64,000 bases of DNA from Levilactobacillus tongjiangensis (GTDB lineage Bacteria > Bacillota > Bacilli > Lactobacillales > Lactobacillaceae). Positions 42,602-50,082 of this stretch are shown piece by piece. The stretch lies in the NCBI RefSeq assembly GCF_003946345.1, contig NZ_RHNY01000001.1:62001-126000 (forward strand), given 5' to 3'. Every line of letters starts with the position of its first letter. Position 1 is the stretch's first letter. A program made the translations under genes and the position numbers. Under the pieces are notes generated by a model. It was not told where the DNA came from and ran no database searches. It worked only from the letters and a program-made list of their open reading frames with translations.

Positions 42602-43018
42602 ATGAAAGATCGTAACGTTATTGCTTGGGCGATTGTGTCCCTGATTGGCTTTATCGCCATTAATTTTCTGATGTCCCGTCCCTTCGTTGAAGTTGCTGGC
42701 GCACAGATGAACATGAGTGAGTTCTGGCGGTCAACGATTTTGGCGGTCGTCCTGTACGCAGTGCCCATTGTGTTAGCCGCACTAAACTGGCGGCCATCGT
42801 TTTACCTCATGGGGCTCGTGATTGCGATGTACACGTTGTCCCTGATTGGGGTGCTCTTGAACATGTGGAGCAACAGTAGTGCTGACATGCTGATTCGGGT
42901 GCTGATGTCGGCCTTTGCCGTGGCACTGATGGTGGCCAACGCTTACTGGTTGGTATTAGCGTTACGTTTGCGGAAACGCGACCGGGATTCTAGAGATCGC
43001 CGACGCTTCAGTAATTAA
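42602..43018 (+). CDS. Small four-helix membrane protein of unknown function
   Basis: A 138-residue protein with four hydrophobic helices (VIAWAIVSLIGFIAINFLM; ILAVVLYAVPIVLAAL; FYLMGLVIAMYTLSLIGVLL; LMSAFAVALMVANAYWLVLAL) and an Arg/Lys/Asp-rich cytosolic tail (RKRDRDSRDRRRFSN). No family recognised. It is 14 bp from the next gene and probably co-transcribed. Confidence 0.65.
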   Translation: MKDRNVIAWAIVSLIGFIAINFLMSRPFVEVAGAQMNMSEFWRSTILAVVLYAVPIVLAALNWRPSFYLMGLVIAMYTLSLIGVLLNMWSNSSADMLIRVLMSAFAVALMVANAYWLVLALRLRKRDRDSRDRRRFSN

Positions 43019-43032
43019 AACGAGGTGGAAAG

Positions 43033-43515
43033 ATGAAACGAGAAATTCAAACGTTTATTGATGCTGCGGAAGCCGATGAGGTGGAACACTTCACGGCTGA
43101 AACGACACAAGCTAAATTTTTTGCAGATGCGGACAAGTTGATGGCACCATTGGCTGACTTTATTCGCCAACAAATTGGCGCAGATCAGCTGGCACAGGCG
43201 GAACTGAAGCTGACTGACACGGACGTTTCAGTTCGACTGGAAATGAGTGTCATCAATTTACCGCTGCAAGACAGTAAGACCATTGGAAAGATCATGGAAA
43301 CGACGGATGAGGCGGATATCAACGTTTACGCGGTGATTGAGACACCGGACATCAACGTTTCCGGTTTACGAATCGACGCCTTAGCACCCGCCACGACTTA
43401 CGTGGATCAGGCGAAGGTGGCGGATCAAAGCCTGCATGATTGGTTGGGGTTGCAGATTGAGAAGCTCCAAGCGGCGGCTAGCAACAAGGAAGAAAGTGAC
43501 GTTAAAAAGAAGTAG
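43033..43515 (+). CDS. Cytosolic acidic protein of unknown function
   Basis: A 160-residue, Asp/Glu-rich soluble protein (MKREIQTFIDAAEADEVEHF; a possible beta-rich centre VRLEMSVINLPL, INVYAVIETPDINVSGLRI) with a Lys-rich end. No family recognised and no export signal. The ribosome site aacgaggtggaaag is clear; it follows the membrane protein in one operon. Confidence 0.65.
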   Translation: MKREIQTFIDAAEADEVEHFTAETTQAKFFADADKLMAPLADFIRQQIGADQLAQAELKLTDTDVSVRLEMSVINLPLQDSKTIGKIMETTDEADINVYAVIETPDINVSGLRIDALAPATTYVDQAKVADQSLHDWLGLQIEKLQAAASNKEESDVKKK

Positions 43516-43516
43516 C

Positions 43517-43545
43517 CTTGTGTTTCGAGGACTTGTGTGCTAACA
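43517..43545 (+). promoter_or_regulatory. Promoter of the 43.55-43.76 kb RNA
   Basis: A -35 ttgtgt (43517-43522), a 17-bp spacer and -10 taacat (about 43540-43545). Moderate match. Confidence 0.45.
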
Positions 43546-43549
43546 TAGT

Positions 43550-43762
43550 TTCTATGCGATGAGTCGAGAAATCACGCATTCTTTGCTTGCAAGGGATGTC
43601 CGCGCAAGCGGCTAGGTGAATTTGTCAGCAGGGCACATATGTCACCGGATTTGTGACGTGTCTGGTTTTGAGGGAATGTGGATTCCGAGATAAACCCATT
43701 CGTTTCGACGAATGCTGTGTGAAGAACGTCCAATCAGTCTTTTGACTGGTTGGACGTTTTTT
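43550..43762 (+). ncRNA. Candidate structured RNA, about 210 nt
   Basis: A chain of hairpins with no open frame: gcttgc / gcaagc (43584-43609), a long stem around gtcac / gtgac (43632-43664), ggaat-gtgg-attcc (43672-43685), cattcg / cgaatg (43699-43716), then a strong terminator (43723-43762, aacgtccaatcagtc / gactggttggacgtt plus T7). It could be an independent small RNA or an attenuating leader of the surface-protein gene starting 110 bp later, but that gene has its own possible promoter. No Rfam family is recognised. Confidence 0.45.
43723..43762 (+). terminator. Strong terminator of the structured RNA
   Basis: The stem aacgtccaatcagtc / gactggttggacgtt with a run of seven T. Confidence 0.88.
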
Positions 43763-43872
43763 TATGGATTTTTTCAGCAGAATCAAACAGGTGGCCGGAA
43801 AAGATGACATTGGGTGAATAAGACGTGTTATATTTAGAATAATGAGAACGCTTCACACAGGAGATGATGGAC

Positions 43873-45573
43873 ATGAAATGGGTCAAACGGTTACTTATGT
43901 TAGGTGTGGGAGTCATGAGCCTATTTTTAGGATGGAATTTTATCGTCCAACCAGGCGTTATGGCCCAAGCGGCTACACAATCGTATAAGTTCACTTTGCG
44001 ACCGGTTGATGAGAGCGGAAATACTATTTTTTTAAACGATTCGGGAAGCAGTGATCTTGCGATACCAGTATCGGGAACCTATGACATCGACTCACAGACG
44101 ACTTATCAAGATATTTTGGATCAGGAAAAGGCTAATGGGTCAGGCAGGGACTATGTTCAACTGTGGAAAAACTATTCTAAGTACACGGTTGATGATGCTG
44201 GTCCCAATGGATTGCTCTATGATGGTAGTAACCCGCCTAGCATTGCTGATGAAGATTGGTTTTCTGGTATGTACGACATTTGGAATAATCTGAAGGATGC
44301 GCAACCGACTAGATATACTTTGGACGTGCCGAAGTTTGAACAGAACTTGAAGGCTAAAGTTGGTTCAAGTGGCGCCACCGTTGATGTTCCATTCTAGAAA
44401 CTGACGGCTGGAATGAGCGTGAGCGCCATTGAGGTGACTGATGAAATTACAACACCAGCTTTTCTGATTTCGAAGATCCATGGAATCAAAGGTCAGCAAA
44501 TTGACCTTACCGAGACTAAGTTTAGCAGTTTACCTGGATATACGTGTATTCCGTCCACGCTGACCTTTGATGGTAGTCCAGATCAGAAAGAAACTTTTTC
44601 AGTTGTGCAGGATAGTTTGATAAAGCAAGTCACGATTCACTACGTTAAGTCGGACGGGTCGCAGGCGGCTCCCGACAAGGTTGTTCAGGGTTACGGTAAT
44701 AAGACAGAGTCAGCGCAGTCGCCAACTGTTGCGGGTTACCAACCGGATAAACCAACTGTTGCAGTCGACTTTACGGGGCTGACGGTTAATGATAGTGATG
44801 GTCAAGGGACTAATCCGGCAGTCACGGTGACCTATTCGGCTATTCCGACTACCGGGTCTGAGACCGATACGGACGCAGCTAGTGACAGTTCATCAACACC
44901 TGATCAAGCAACACCCACCGCAATTTTCAAAATCTACGGCAAGCAACGGCTCTACCGTTATCAACAGGCAGATTTCAAGCAGAGTGACCGTATTCAGGGT
45001 TATGCCAAGAAGGCTAAAGCCTATGCGCCAGTCTTTACGGTGGTTAAAACGGTGAAATCCAGTCAGGGGACGCCGCGTTATGAATTAGCTGACGGGAGCT
45101 ACATTACCGCTAATCCGGCCTACGTAGGTCGCTTATATTGGCGGAGTAGTACATACAAAACACTCTACGTGACATCACCAAAGGGTATCTACATTCACCC
45201 TAGTGCCGCACTAGCCAAGCGGGGGAAGTACCTGAAGCAAGGAACGGCCGTCAGCGTGGTCAAGGCAGTGAAGGTTGGCCAAAAGACGCGGTATGAGCTA
45301 AGCGACGGGACTTTTATTACGGGGAACAAGCAGTTTGTTTCACCGACGACCCCTAAAACAGTCGTCAAGGTTAAGGCAAAGACTAAGATTGGCTTGTATC
45401 ATACCGCTAACTTGCGCCAAAAAATCAAGACCTATAAACGTGGGACGACGATTAAGGTGACAGGTTGGGACTATTCTCATGGCAGTGATACCAGTCGCTC
45501 GGGCGTTCAGCGCTTTCGTACGGCTGGCGGGTACATTACCGCTAACCGGCAGTATGTGGCGATTATCAAGTGA
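43873..45573 (+). pseudogene. MucBP/DUF5776-type surface protein split by an in-frame amber codon
   Basis: Two consecutive open frames (43873-44397 and 44413-45573) are in the same frame, separated by a single TAG at 44395-44397 followed by AAA CTG ACG. Joined they would be about 566 residues. The signal peptide is residues 1-32 (GVGVMSLFLGWNF, cleavage near VMAQA). An N-terminal globular region is interrupted by the stop, then comes a MucBP-like repeat (VTIHYVKSDGSQAAPDKVVQGYG) and three C-terminal DUF5776-like modules each with YxLADG/YELSDG-x-ITxN. These attach many lactobacillus proteins to the wall. There is no LPxTG motif. The likely true start is 43873 (MKWVKRLL) behind aggag; the downstream half could restart at ATG 44413 but would lack a signal peptide. 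Confidence 0.75.
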
Positions 45574-45616
45574 GTGATGAGATTGACGTCACACAAAGAC
45601 TATTGGTTTTTAACTA

Positions 45617-45646
45617 GAAATCGTCAGGTATCTGGCGATTTTTTTA
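45617..45646 (+). terminator. Terminator of the split surface protein
   Basis: The stem aaatcgtcag / ctggcgattt with a T run, about 40 bp after the stop. Confidence 0.82.
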
Positions 45647-45734
45647 ATCTCCCAAAGTTTTCTAGCCTTCACCAATCACTCCCTACAGTAACTGTGCTAT
45701 TCTAAAATTAACTTGAAATTTAGGGGACCTGAAG

Positions 45735-46325
45735 ATGAATAAAGGACGCGTGGAGGCCTTCACTGATGCAGTGGTGGCTATCGTTTTAACGATTATGGTT
45801 TTGGAGTTTAAGACGCCAGAGGAGCCGACCTTTGCGGCTTTGGCCACAGAGTGGAGCTATTTAGTAGCTTACTTGATTAGTTTCTTATTTATTGGGGTGG
45901 CTTGGTACAATCACCATTACATGTTTTCACTGACGAAACGAGTGACCAAGGGTATCTATTGGATGAATAACCTCTGGATCCTAATCATGGCGATGTTACC
46001 GGTGTCGACGGCCTGGGCCGGTCGTTTTATTAGTGATGTTCAGCCGGAGCTTTTTTACTTTATTATCTTCACTCTCTGGCAGTGGGCCTACGCGGGCCTT
46101 TCTTACGTGGTCATGCGGACCAATCGGGAGCACCATCCAGAAGTGGCCCAGAAGATTCGCCAAATGTCCGTCTATCGGATGAACGTTAACGTTGGCTATT
46201 GGCTTGTCTGGGTTATCGTGACGGTGTTAATTTTTCAGTGGCCACCAATTGTCCTCGTCTTTACGGTAGTAGAATTGATCGTGATGGCAATTTCTACACC
46301 AAAAGATAGTGACAAATTGTTTTAG
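45735..46325 (+). CDS. TMEM175/DUF1211-family channel protein
   Basis: A 196-residue protein with five to six helices. It begins MNKGRVEAFTDAVVAIVLTIMVLEFK, matching the R-x3-F(S/T)D filter-forming signature of bacterial TMEM175 potassium channels (which assemble as tetramers). Ribosome site is taggggacctgaag. It is 13 bp from the YdcF gene downstream, so they are co-transcribed. Confidence 0.85.
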   Translation: MNKGRVEAFTDAVVAIVLTIMVLEFKTPEEPTFAALATEWSYLVAYLISFLFIGVAWYNHHYMFSLTKRVTKGIYWMNNLWILIMAMLPVSTAWAGRFISDVQPELFYFIIFTLWQWAYAGLSYVVMRTNREHHPEVAQKIRQMSVYRMNVNVGYWLVWVIVTVLIFQWPPIVLVFTVVELIVMAISTPKDSDKLF

Positions 46326-46338
46326 GGGAGTTTAAAAC

Positions 46339-47406
46339 ATGCAAGATAATTTATTCAATATTCCGGCCGTCGCCTACCTGGGCTGGCTGATTCCGTTATT
46401 CTTCGGGGCTGGTTTTGTCATTAGCTACAACATTGAAAAGCGGCGACTGGGCAACGGATTGTGGTTTTCGCTATTTTTCTATTCATTTTTAACGCTATTA
46501 GCGATGACGATTTTAGGCACCAGTAATCGGTGGTTGATCGTCATCAGTCTGGTTTTATTCGTCCTGCTACTGTTATTGATTGGGGTGGTGTTTACCCTCC
46601 AAGCCTTCCTGCTACTCTGGAATGCGTGGATCGTTTGGAAACGAGAAAGTCATACACTAGCCAATATGTTGACGTTGTTTTTAGGAATCGCCATTTTGGT
46701 GGCGCCGTTCGTGGTCCGGGCCACAACCCTGTACCTGCCCGTTCCGGTGGCCACAGCGCTGAACCTATTTCCATCGCTGGTGATTTTTTACGTGCTATTT
46801 TGGTTCTATAACTACCTCACGATGCTCTTCATTTATCAGTTCAACCGGCCACGGTATAAGCAGGACTATCTGATTGTCCTGGGAGCTGGTCTGTTAAATG
46901 GTGACCAGGTGTCACCGTTATTGGGCCAGCGGATTGACCGGGCCTTGACCTTTTACCGCAAGCAACTAATCAAGACTGGCCGCGCGCCCGTCATCATCTT
47001 TTCCGGTGGTCAGGGCGGTGATGAAACGGTGCCAGAGGGTGTTGCCATGCGGCAATATGCTCTGGACCGGGGATTACCCGTTGACCATGCGCTAGCGGAG
47101 GATCGGTCGAAAACGACCTACGAGAATATGATTTTCTCGAAAAAAATCATTGATGAACGGGGACCACAGCAGCCGCGCGTGACCTTTGTGACGAATGGGT
47201 ACCACACATTTCGAGCGGGGATGATTGCCAAGCAAGCGGGTCTCAAGGCCAATGGTATTGGGGCGCACACGGCCAAGTTCTTTTTGCCTAACGCCATTTT
47301 GCGGGAGTACATTGCCATCTTTGTGGGCAATAAACGCTGGCACGCCGTAGCGATGGGGCTGATGCTCCTGTTGACGATTGGGCTCACGGTTGCTGAATAT
47401 TATTAG
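46339..47406 (+). CDS. YdcF/SanA-like (DUF218) membrane protein
   Basis: A 355-residue protein. Residues 1-165 form five or six membrane helices. Residues about 175-320 are a DUF218/YdcF Rossmann-like domain (YLIVLGAGLLNGDQVSPLLGQRIDRAL, FSGGQGGDETVPEGVAM, DRSKTTYENMIFSK), probably outside or in a wall-facing loop. A last helix lies at about 333-352. Roles in envelope maintenance are known for relatives, but the reaction is unknown. Confidence 0.85.
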   Translation: MQDNLFNIPAVAYLGWLIPLFFGAGFVISYNIEKRRLGNGLWFSLFFYSFLTLLAMTILGTSNRWLIVISLVLFVLLLLLIGVVFTLQAFLLLWNAWIVWKRESHTLANMLTLFLGIAILVAPFVVRATTLYLPVPVATALNLFPSLVIFYVLFWFYNYLTMLFIYQFNRPRYKQDYLIVLGAGLLNGDQVSPLLGQRIDRALTFYRKQLIKTGRAPVIIFSGGQGGDETVPEGVAMRQYALDRGLPVDHALAEDRSKTTYENMIFSKKIIDERGPQQPRVTFVTNGYHTFRAGMIAKQAGLKANGIGAHTAKFFLPNAILREYIAIFVGNKRWHAVAMGLMLLLTIGLTVAEYY

Positions 47407-47480
47407 GCGATTTATGATGCAAACTAATCGCTTATTTGCAGCAATGTAGGTATAGTGAGGCGTGAAGGGAGTGAATTTCA

Positions 47481-47750
47481 ATGATGGAAAAAGACCCCGA
47501 AAACTTTGAACAGAACATTAAGCCCATTTCAGAACTTCGTTCGTATAACAAGTTGCTGGAAGAGGTTAGCCCACAGAACCCGGTTATTTTGACGAAGAAC
47601 GGGTATGGTAAGTACGCTTTGATGGATATCTCGGATTTTAAAAAATTTCAAGAGTCTATTTTTGCTGCAAAAATGATGAAAGTTGCTGATGAGGCCCGAA
47701 GGGGAAAAAAGTATTCTTGGGACGACGTCAAAAAAGAGTTGGAGAGCTAA
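47481..47750 (+). CDS. Phd/YefM-type antitoxin
   Basis: An 89-residue protein with a Phd/YefM N-terminal DNA-binding fold (NIKPISELRSYNKLLEEVS, PVILTKNGYGKYALMDISDF) and a charged C-terminal tail that would wrap the toxin (EARRGKKYSWDDVKKELES). Ribosome site aagggag precedes the ATG. It overlaps the toxin start by one base (TAATG). Its partner is frameshifted, so it may be an orphan. Confidence 0.85.
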   Translation: MMEKDPENFEQNIKPISELRSYNKLLEEVSPQNPVILTKNGYGKYALMDISDFKKFQESIFAAKMMKVADEARRGKKYSWDDVKKELES

Positions 47751-48093
47751 TGATGTACCAACTGGCGTTATATGCAGAAGCTAGGAATGATTTGTTGCGC
47801 TTAAAGGAGTACTTAATCACTACTTTCGACAAAACTGTGCAAGAAAAAACCCTAACCAGTATTGCTGGGAAGACCAATTGGCCCATTTTCCTAACTTAGG
47901 GTTGCCGGTTAGCTCGTTGGTTGATGAGGATATTTATTTGGCAGGATTCTTTGTATTCCAAACGGCCAGAAATACAATTTTGTATGAAATTGATGAGCTA
48001 GCTAATCAGGTCATTATCTTAAGAATTTTTGGTAATCGGCAGGATGTTGCGCATAAGGTCCAGTATTATTTAATGAATCAAAAGAGAGGGTAG
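47750..48093 (+). pseudogene. ParE/RelE-type toxin, frameshifted
   Basis: The gene begins MMYQLALYAEARNDLLRLKEYL in one frame and continues as HFPNLGLPVSSLVDEDIYLAGFF...IFGNRQDVAHKVQYYL in the previous-base frame. The shift is near 47860-47876, consistent with loss of one base. The fused frame is about 114 residues, the normal size of a ParE/RelE toxin. The core Arg and Tyr region (ILRIFGNRQDV) remains but cannot be made in one piece. A terminator follows. Confidence 0.75.
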
Positions 48094-48096
48094 AAA

Positions 48097-48134
48097 AAAC
48101 ACCGATCAGTCCAAATGGACGGGTCGGTGTTTTA
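48097..48134. terminator. Bidirectional terminator
   Basis: The stem aaaacaccgatc-gtcca / tggac-gggtcggtgtttt, shared by the toxin remnant (plus) and the small membrane peptide gene (minus). Confidence 0.8.
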
Positions 48135-48136
48135 GA

Positions 48137-48241
48137 TTATTCATCGCGATGTGCTTGGTAACTAGCAAACGCTGCGTAGCCAAGTGCGGCTATCAGTAAG
48201 GTCCCCAAGCCGTAAAATAAAATATTCCCCAACGCTAACAT
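48137..48241 (-). CDS. 34-residue small membrane protein
   Basis: A minus-strand frame with a strong ribosome site (gggaggattcacagc before ATG). It reads MLALGNILFYGLGTLLIAAL, then a short soluble tail ending SYQAHRDE. One helix and a charged tail. No family is recognised; it shares the terminator at 48097-48134. Confidence 0.55.
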   Translation of the reverse strand: MLALGNILFYGLGTLLIAALGYAAFASYQAHRDE

Positions 48242-48356
48242 GCTGTGAATCCTCCCTGTATTAATTAACCAGTAATATCATATCAGACGGTTAATACAAG
48301 GTAAATAGGTCACTGTCAGTTTGGTAAAATGTCATATTTATTGCTGAACTGTTCAG

Positions 48357-49208
48357 TTACTTGACCAAGTAAACGTGGTCTTGAACCAGATCAATTTGCG
48401 TGTAGTGGCGGTTTAAATCACGGGTGTCCTTGTTTTCCAACAGGTCAGCGTGGTTCCAGAAGTCCTCTGATCCCGTGGCACCATGGGGTTCCCCAATGAC
48501 AACGAAGTCCACGTCTTTGCTAGACTGGCGAATAGCTTGGAGCAGTTCCCAATCTAATGGCAGGCCATCTGGTGACCAGGACATGACGACAACGCCAACC
48601 TGGTCTTGGTACTTGTTCCAAGCATCCACAGCGCTCAATGGTTCGATTGGTGTTAATGGGTGGCGGCCGGTTTCATTTTCTGCCGTCCATGCCTGACTAT
48701 CCGTTGCGTAGACTGTCTTGTGGGCGTCACGCAAGCCTTTGGAAATGTAGCCGTTGCCCGCCATCACTTCTAGTACGGATCGGTCACCAACGAACTTGGC
48801 GAGGTCGCCGACAAATGGCGCTGGCGTGTAAGCCCACATGCCATAGTGATTTTCCAGGTAGTCTCTGAAGGACCGCAAGTCGTGGTCTAGGTTTGGCAGG
48901 GCGTCACTCAGCTCGTTCCAAAGCTTATCGCCCGTAGCGTCACCGGCCGGGTAGGTCTCGTTGAGTTTTTGGTAGATTTGATCTTGGCTGTCGTCTGGGA
49001 GTTGCAGGAGCGGTACCTGTTGCGGCAAGTCGCCGGCTGCCAGCATTCGGTCGGCTAAGAGGACGTTACTAATTAAAATCTTGATGGCCGGGTAATCGTT
49101 AAATTGGTGGTAGTAGGCCGTCATTCGCTCAATGTAGCTAGTTTTACGTTCACTGAGGGGGGCGTGCCGGATTTTTTTCTTTAATTTTTGCAGTTTCTTG
49201 GGATTCAA
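48357..49208 (-). CDS. SAM-dependent methyltransferase-like protein
   Basis: A 283-residue cytosolic protein. Residues about 145-160 (SVLEVMAGNGYISKGL) match the SAM-binding motif I, followed by an acidic loop (VYATDSQAW) and the motif IV-like DQVGVVVMSWSPDG. The first 130 residues are helical and family-specific. Substrate unknown. It is monocistronic, minus strand. Confidence 0.75.
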   Translation of the reverse strand: MNPKKLQKLKKKIRHAPLSERKTSYIERMTAYYHQFNDYPAIKILISNVLLADRMLAAGDLPQQVPLLQLPDDSQDQIYQKLNETYPAGDATGDKLWNELSDALPNLDHDLRSFRDYLENHYGMWAYTPAPFVGDLAKFVGDRSVLEVMAGNGYISKGLRDAHKTVYATDSQAWTAENETGRHPLTPIEPLSAVDAWNKYQDQVGVVVMSWSPDGLPLDWELLQAIRQSSKDVDFVVIGEPHGATGSEDFWNHADLLENKDTRDLNRHYTQIDLVQDHVYLVK

Positions 49209-49331
49209 AGTAAGGGTCCTTTCTGGATAAGAATTGGTAAGGAATGATTAAGTTCAGTTTTTGAGGGTGACAAATTGCGGCTGGATTTCGTTAGTGTTTA
49301 TAGACGGTCAATTATAATCAACGTAGAACGC

Positions 49332-49373
49332 GAAAAAAGTCGGCCGATTAGCATTGATTGCCGACCTGCCGAC
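49332..49373 (-). terminator. XRE regulator terminator
   Basis: For minus-strand transcripts, a gtcggc / gccgac stem with a flanking T run lies just beyond the regulator stop. Confidence 0.6.
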
Positions 49374-49379
49374 TCCTAA

Positions 49380-49799
49380 TTAATGATCGTCTAAATGAAG
49401 ATCCAGTTCTTCTTGCTGGTTTGTTTCTTGATTGGTAGCCCGGTTTTCCCGTCCGTGGAGATAACCGTCGATCAACTGGTAAATTTCATAACGGTCTTGG
49501 CCGCTTAGCAGCTCACGGTTGAAGCTGAGTTGTTTGCCAGAGAGGAAGAGTCGACCCAAGTCGTACTCATCACGTTCTGCTTTACCTGTCAGGTAATCCA
49601 TGGTCACATCAAAGTATTCGGCGAGCTTCCGGACTTCGATAAATGAAGGCGTCCGAATGCCCCGTTCCCAGTTACCAATCTGTGAGGCCGTGTTGGCGTG
49701 ATCGTCCGGCCCGGCCGTTTGCGCGTTTAAGGCCGCTGCCAGTTGTTCCAATGTAATATGTTGGCCGCGTCGCAAGGCCCGAAGTCGTTCTGAAAACAT
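49380..49799 (-). CDS. XRE-family transcriptional regulator
   Basis: A 139-residue regulator. Residues 1-66 are an XRE helix-turn-helix (FSERLRALRRGQHITLEQLAAAL...IGNWERGIRTPSFIEVRKLAEYFDV). The C-terminal half is short and acidic (ends QQEELDLHLDDH), without a recognised sensor domain. ATG 49799 is preferred to a GTG at 49808. Target unknown. Confidence 0.82.
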   Translation of the reverse strand: MFSERLRALRRGQHITLEQLAAALNAQTAGPDDHANTASQIGNWERGIRTPSFIEVRKLAEYFDVTMDYLTGKAERDEYDLGRLFLSGKQLSFNRELLSGQDRYEIYQLIDGYLHGRENRATNQETNQQEELDLHLDDH

Positions 49800-49838
49800 C
49801 CAACTCACCCGTTTCTTTCATTTGTTTTTGTAGTGTTC

Positions 49839-49938
49839 GTCCTGGTGGGCAGATGCGCCGCCCATGGGACCGTAAGTCCCAGTAAAACGCTGGGTCTAAC
49901 GGGTACCCTTCACGGGCTCAGCATCTGCCCACTAGGAC
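49839..49938. repeat. 100-bp palindromic hairpin (family D, single copy here)
   Basis: Arms gtcctggtgggcagatgc and gcatctgcccactaggac pair at 17 of 18 positions; an inner stem gggaccgtaagtccc is also present. It lies between the regulator and pepF and differs in sequence from families A-C. Confidence 0.7.
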
Positions 49939-50082
49939 TAGGTTGCGTGTTAATTTTACAATCGAGACAATCATGTTTGTAAACGTTAACACAGTGATTC
50001 TCGCCGTATTAGAGCGATACTGAAGTAGTCATGTTACTAAGATTATTATACCACTCTGTGTGGTTTTTAACGGAAAGTTGGA

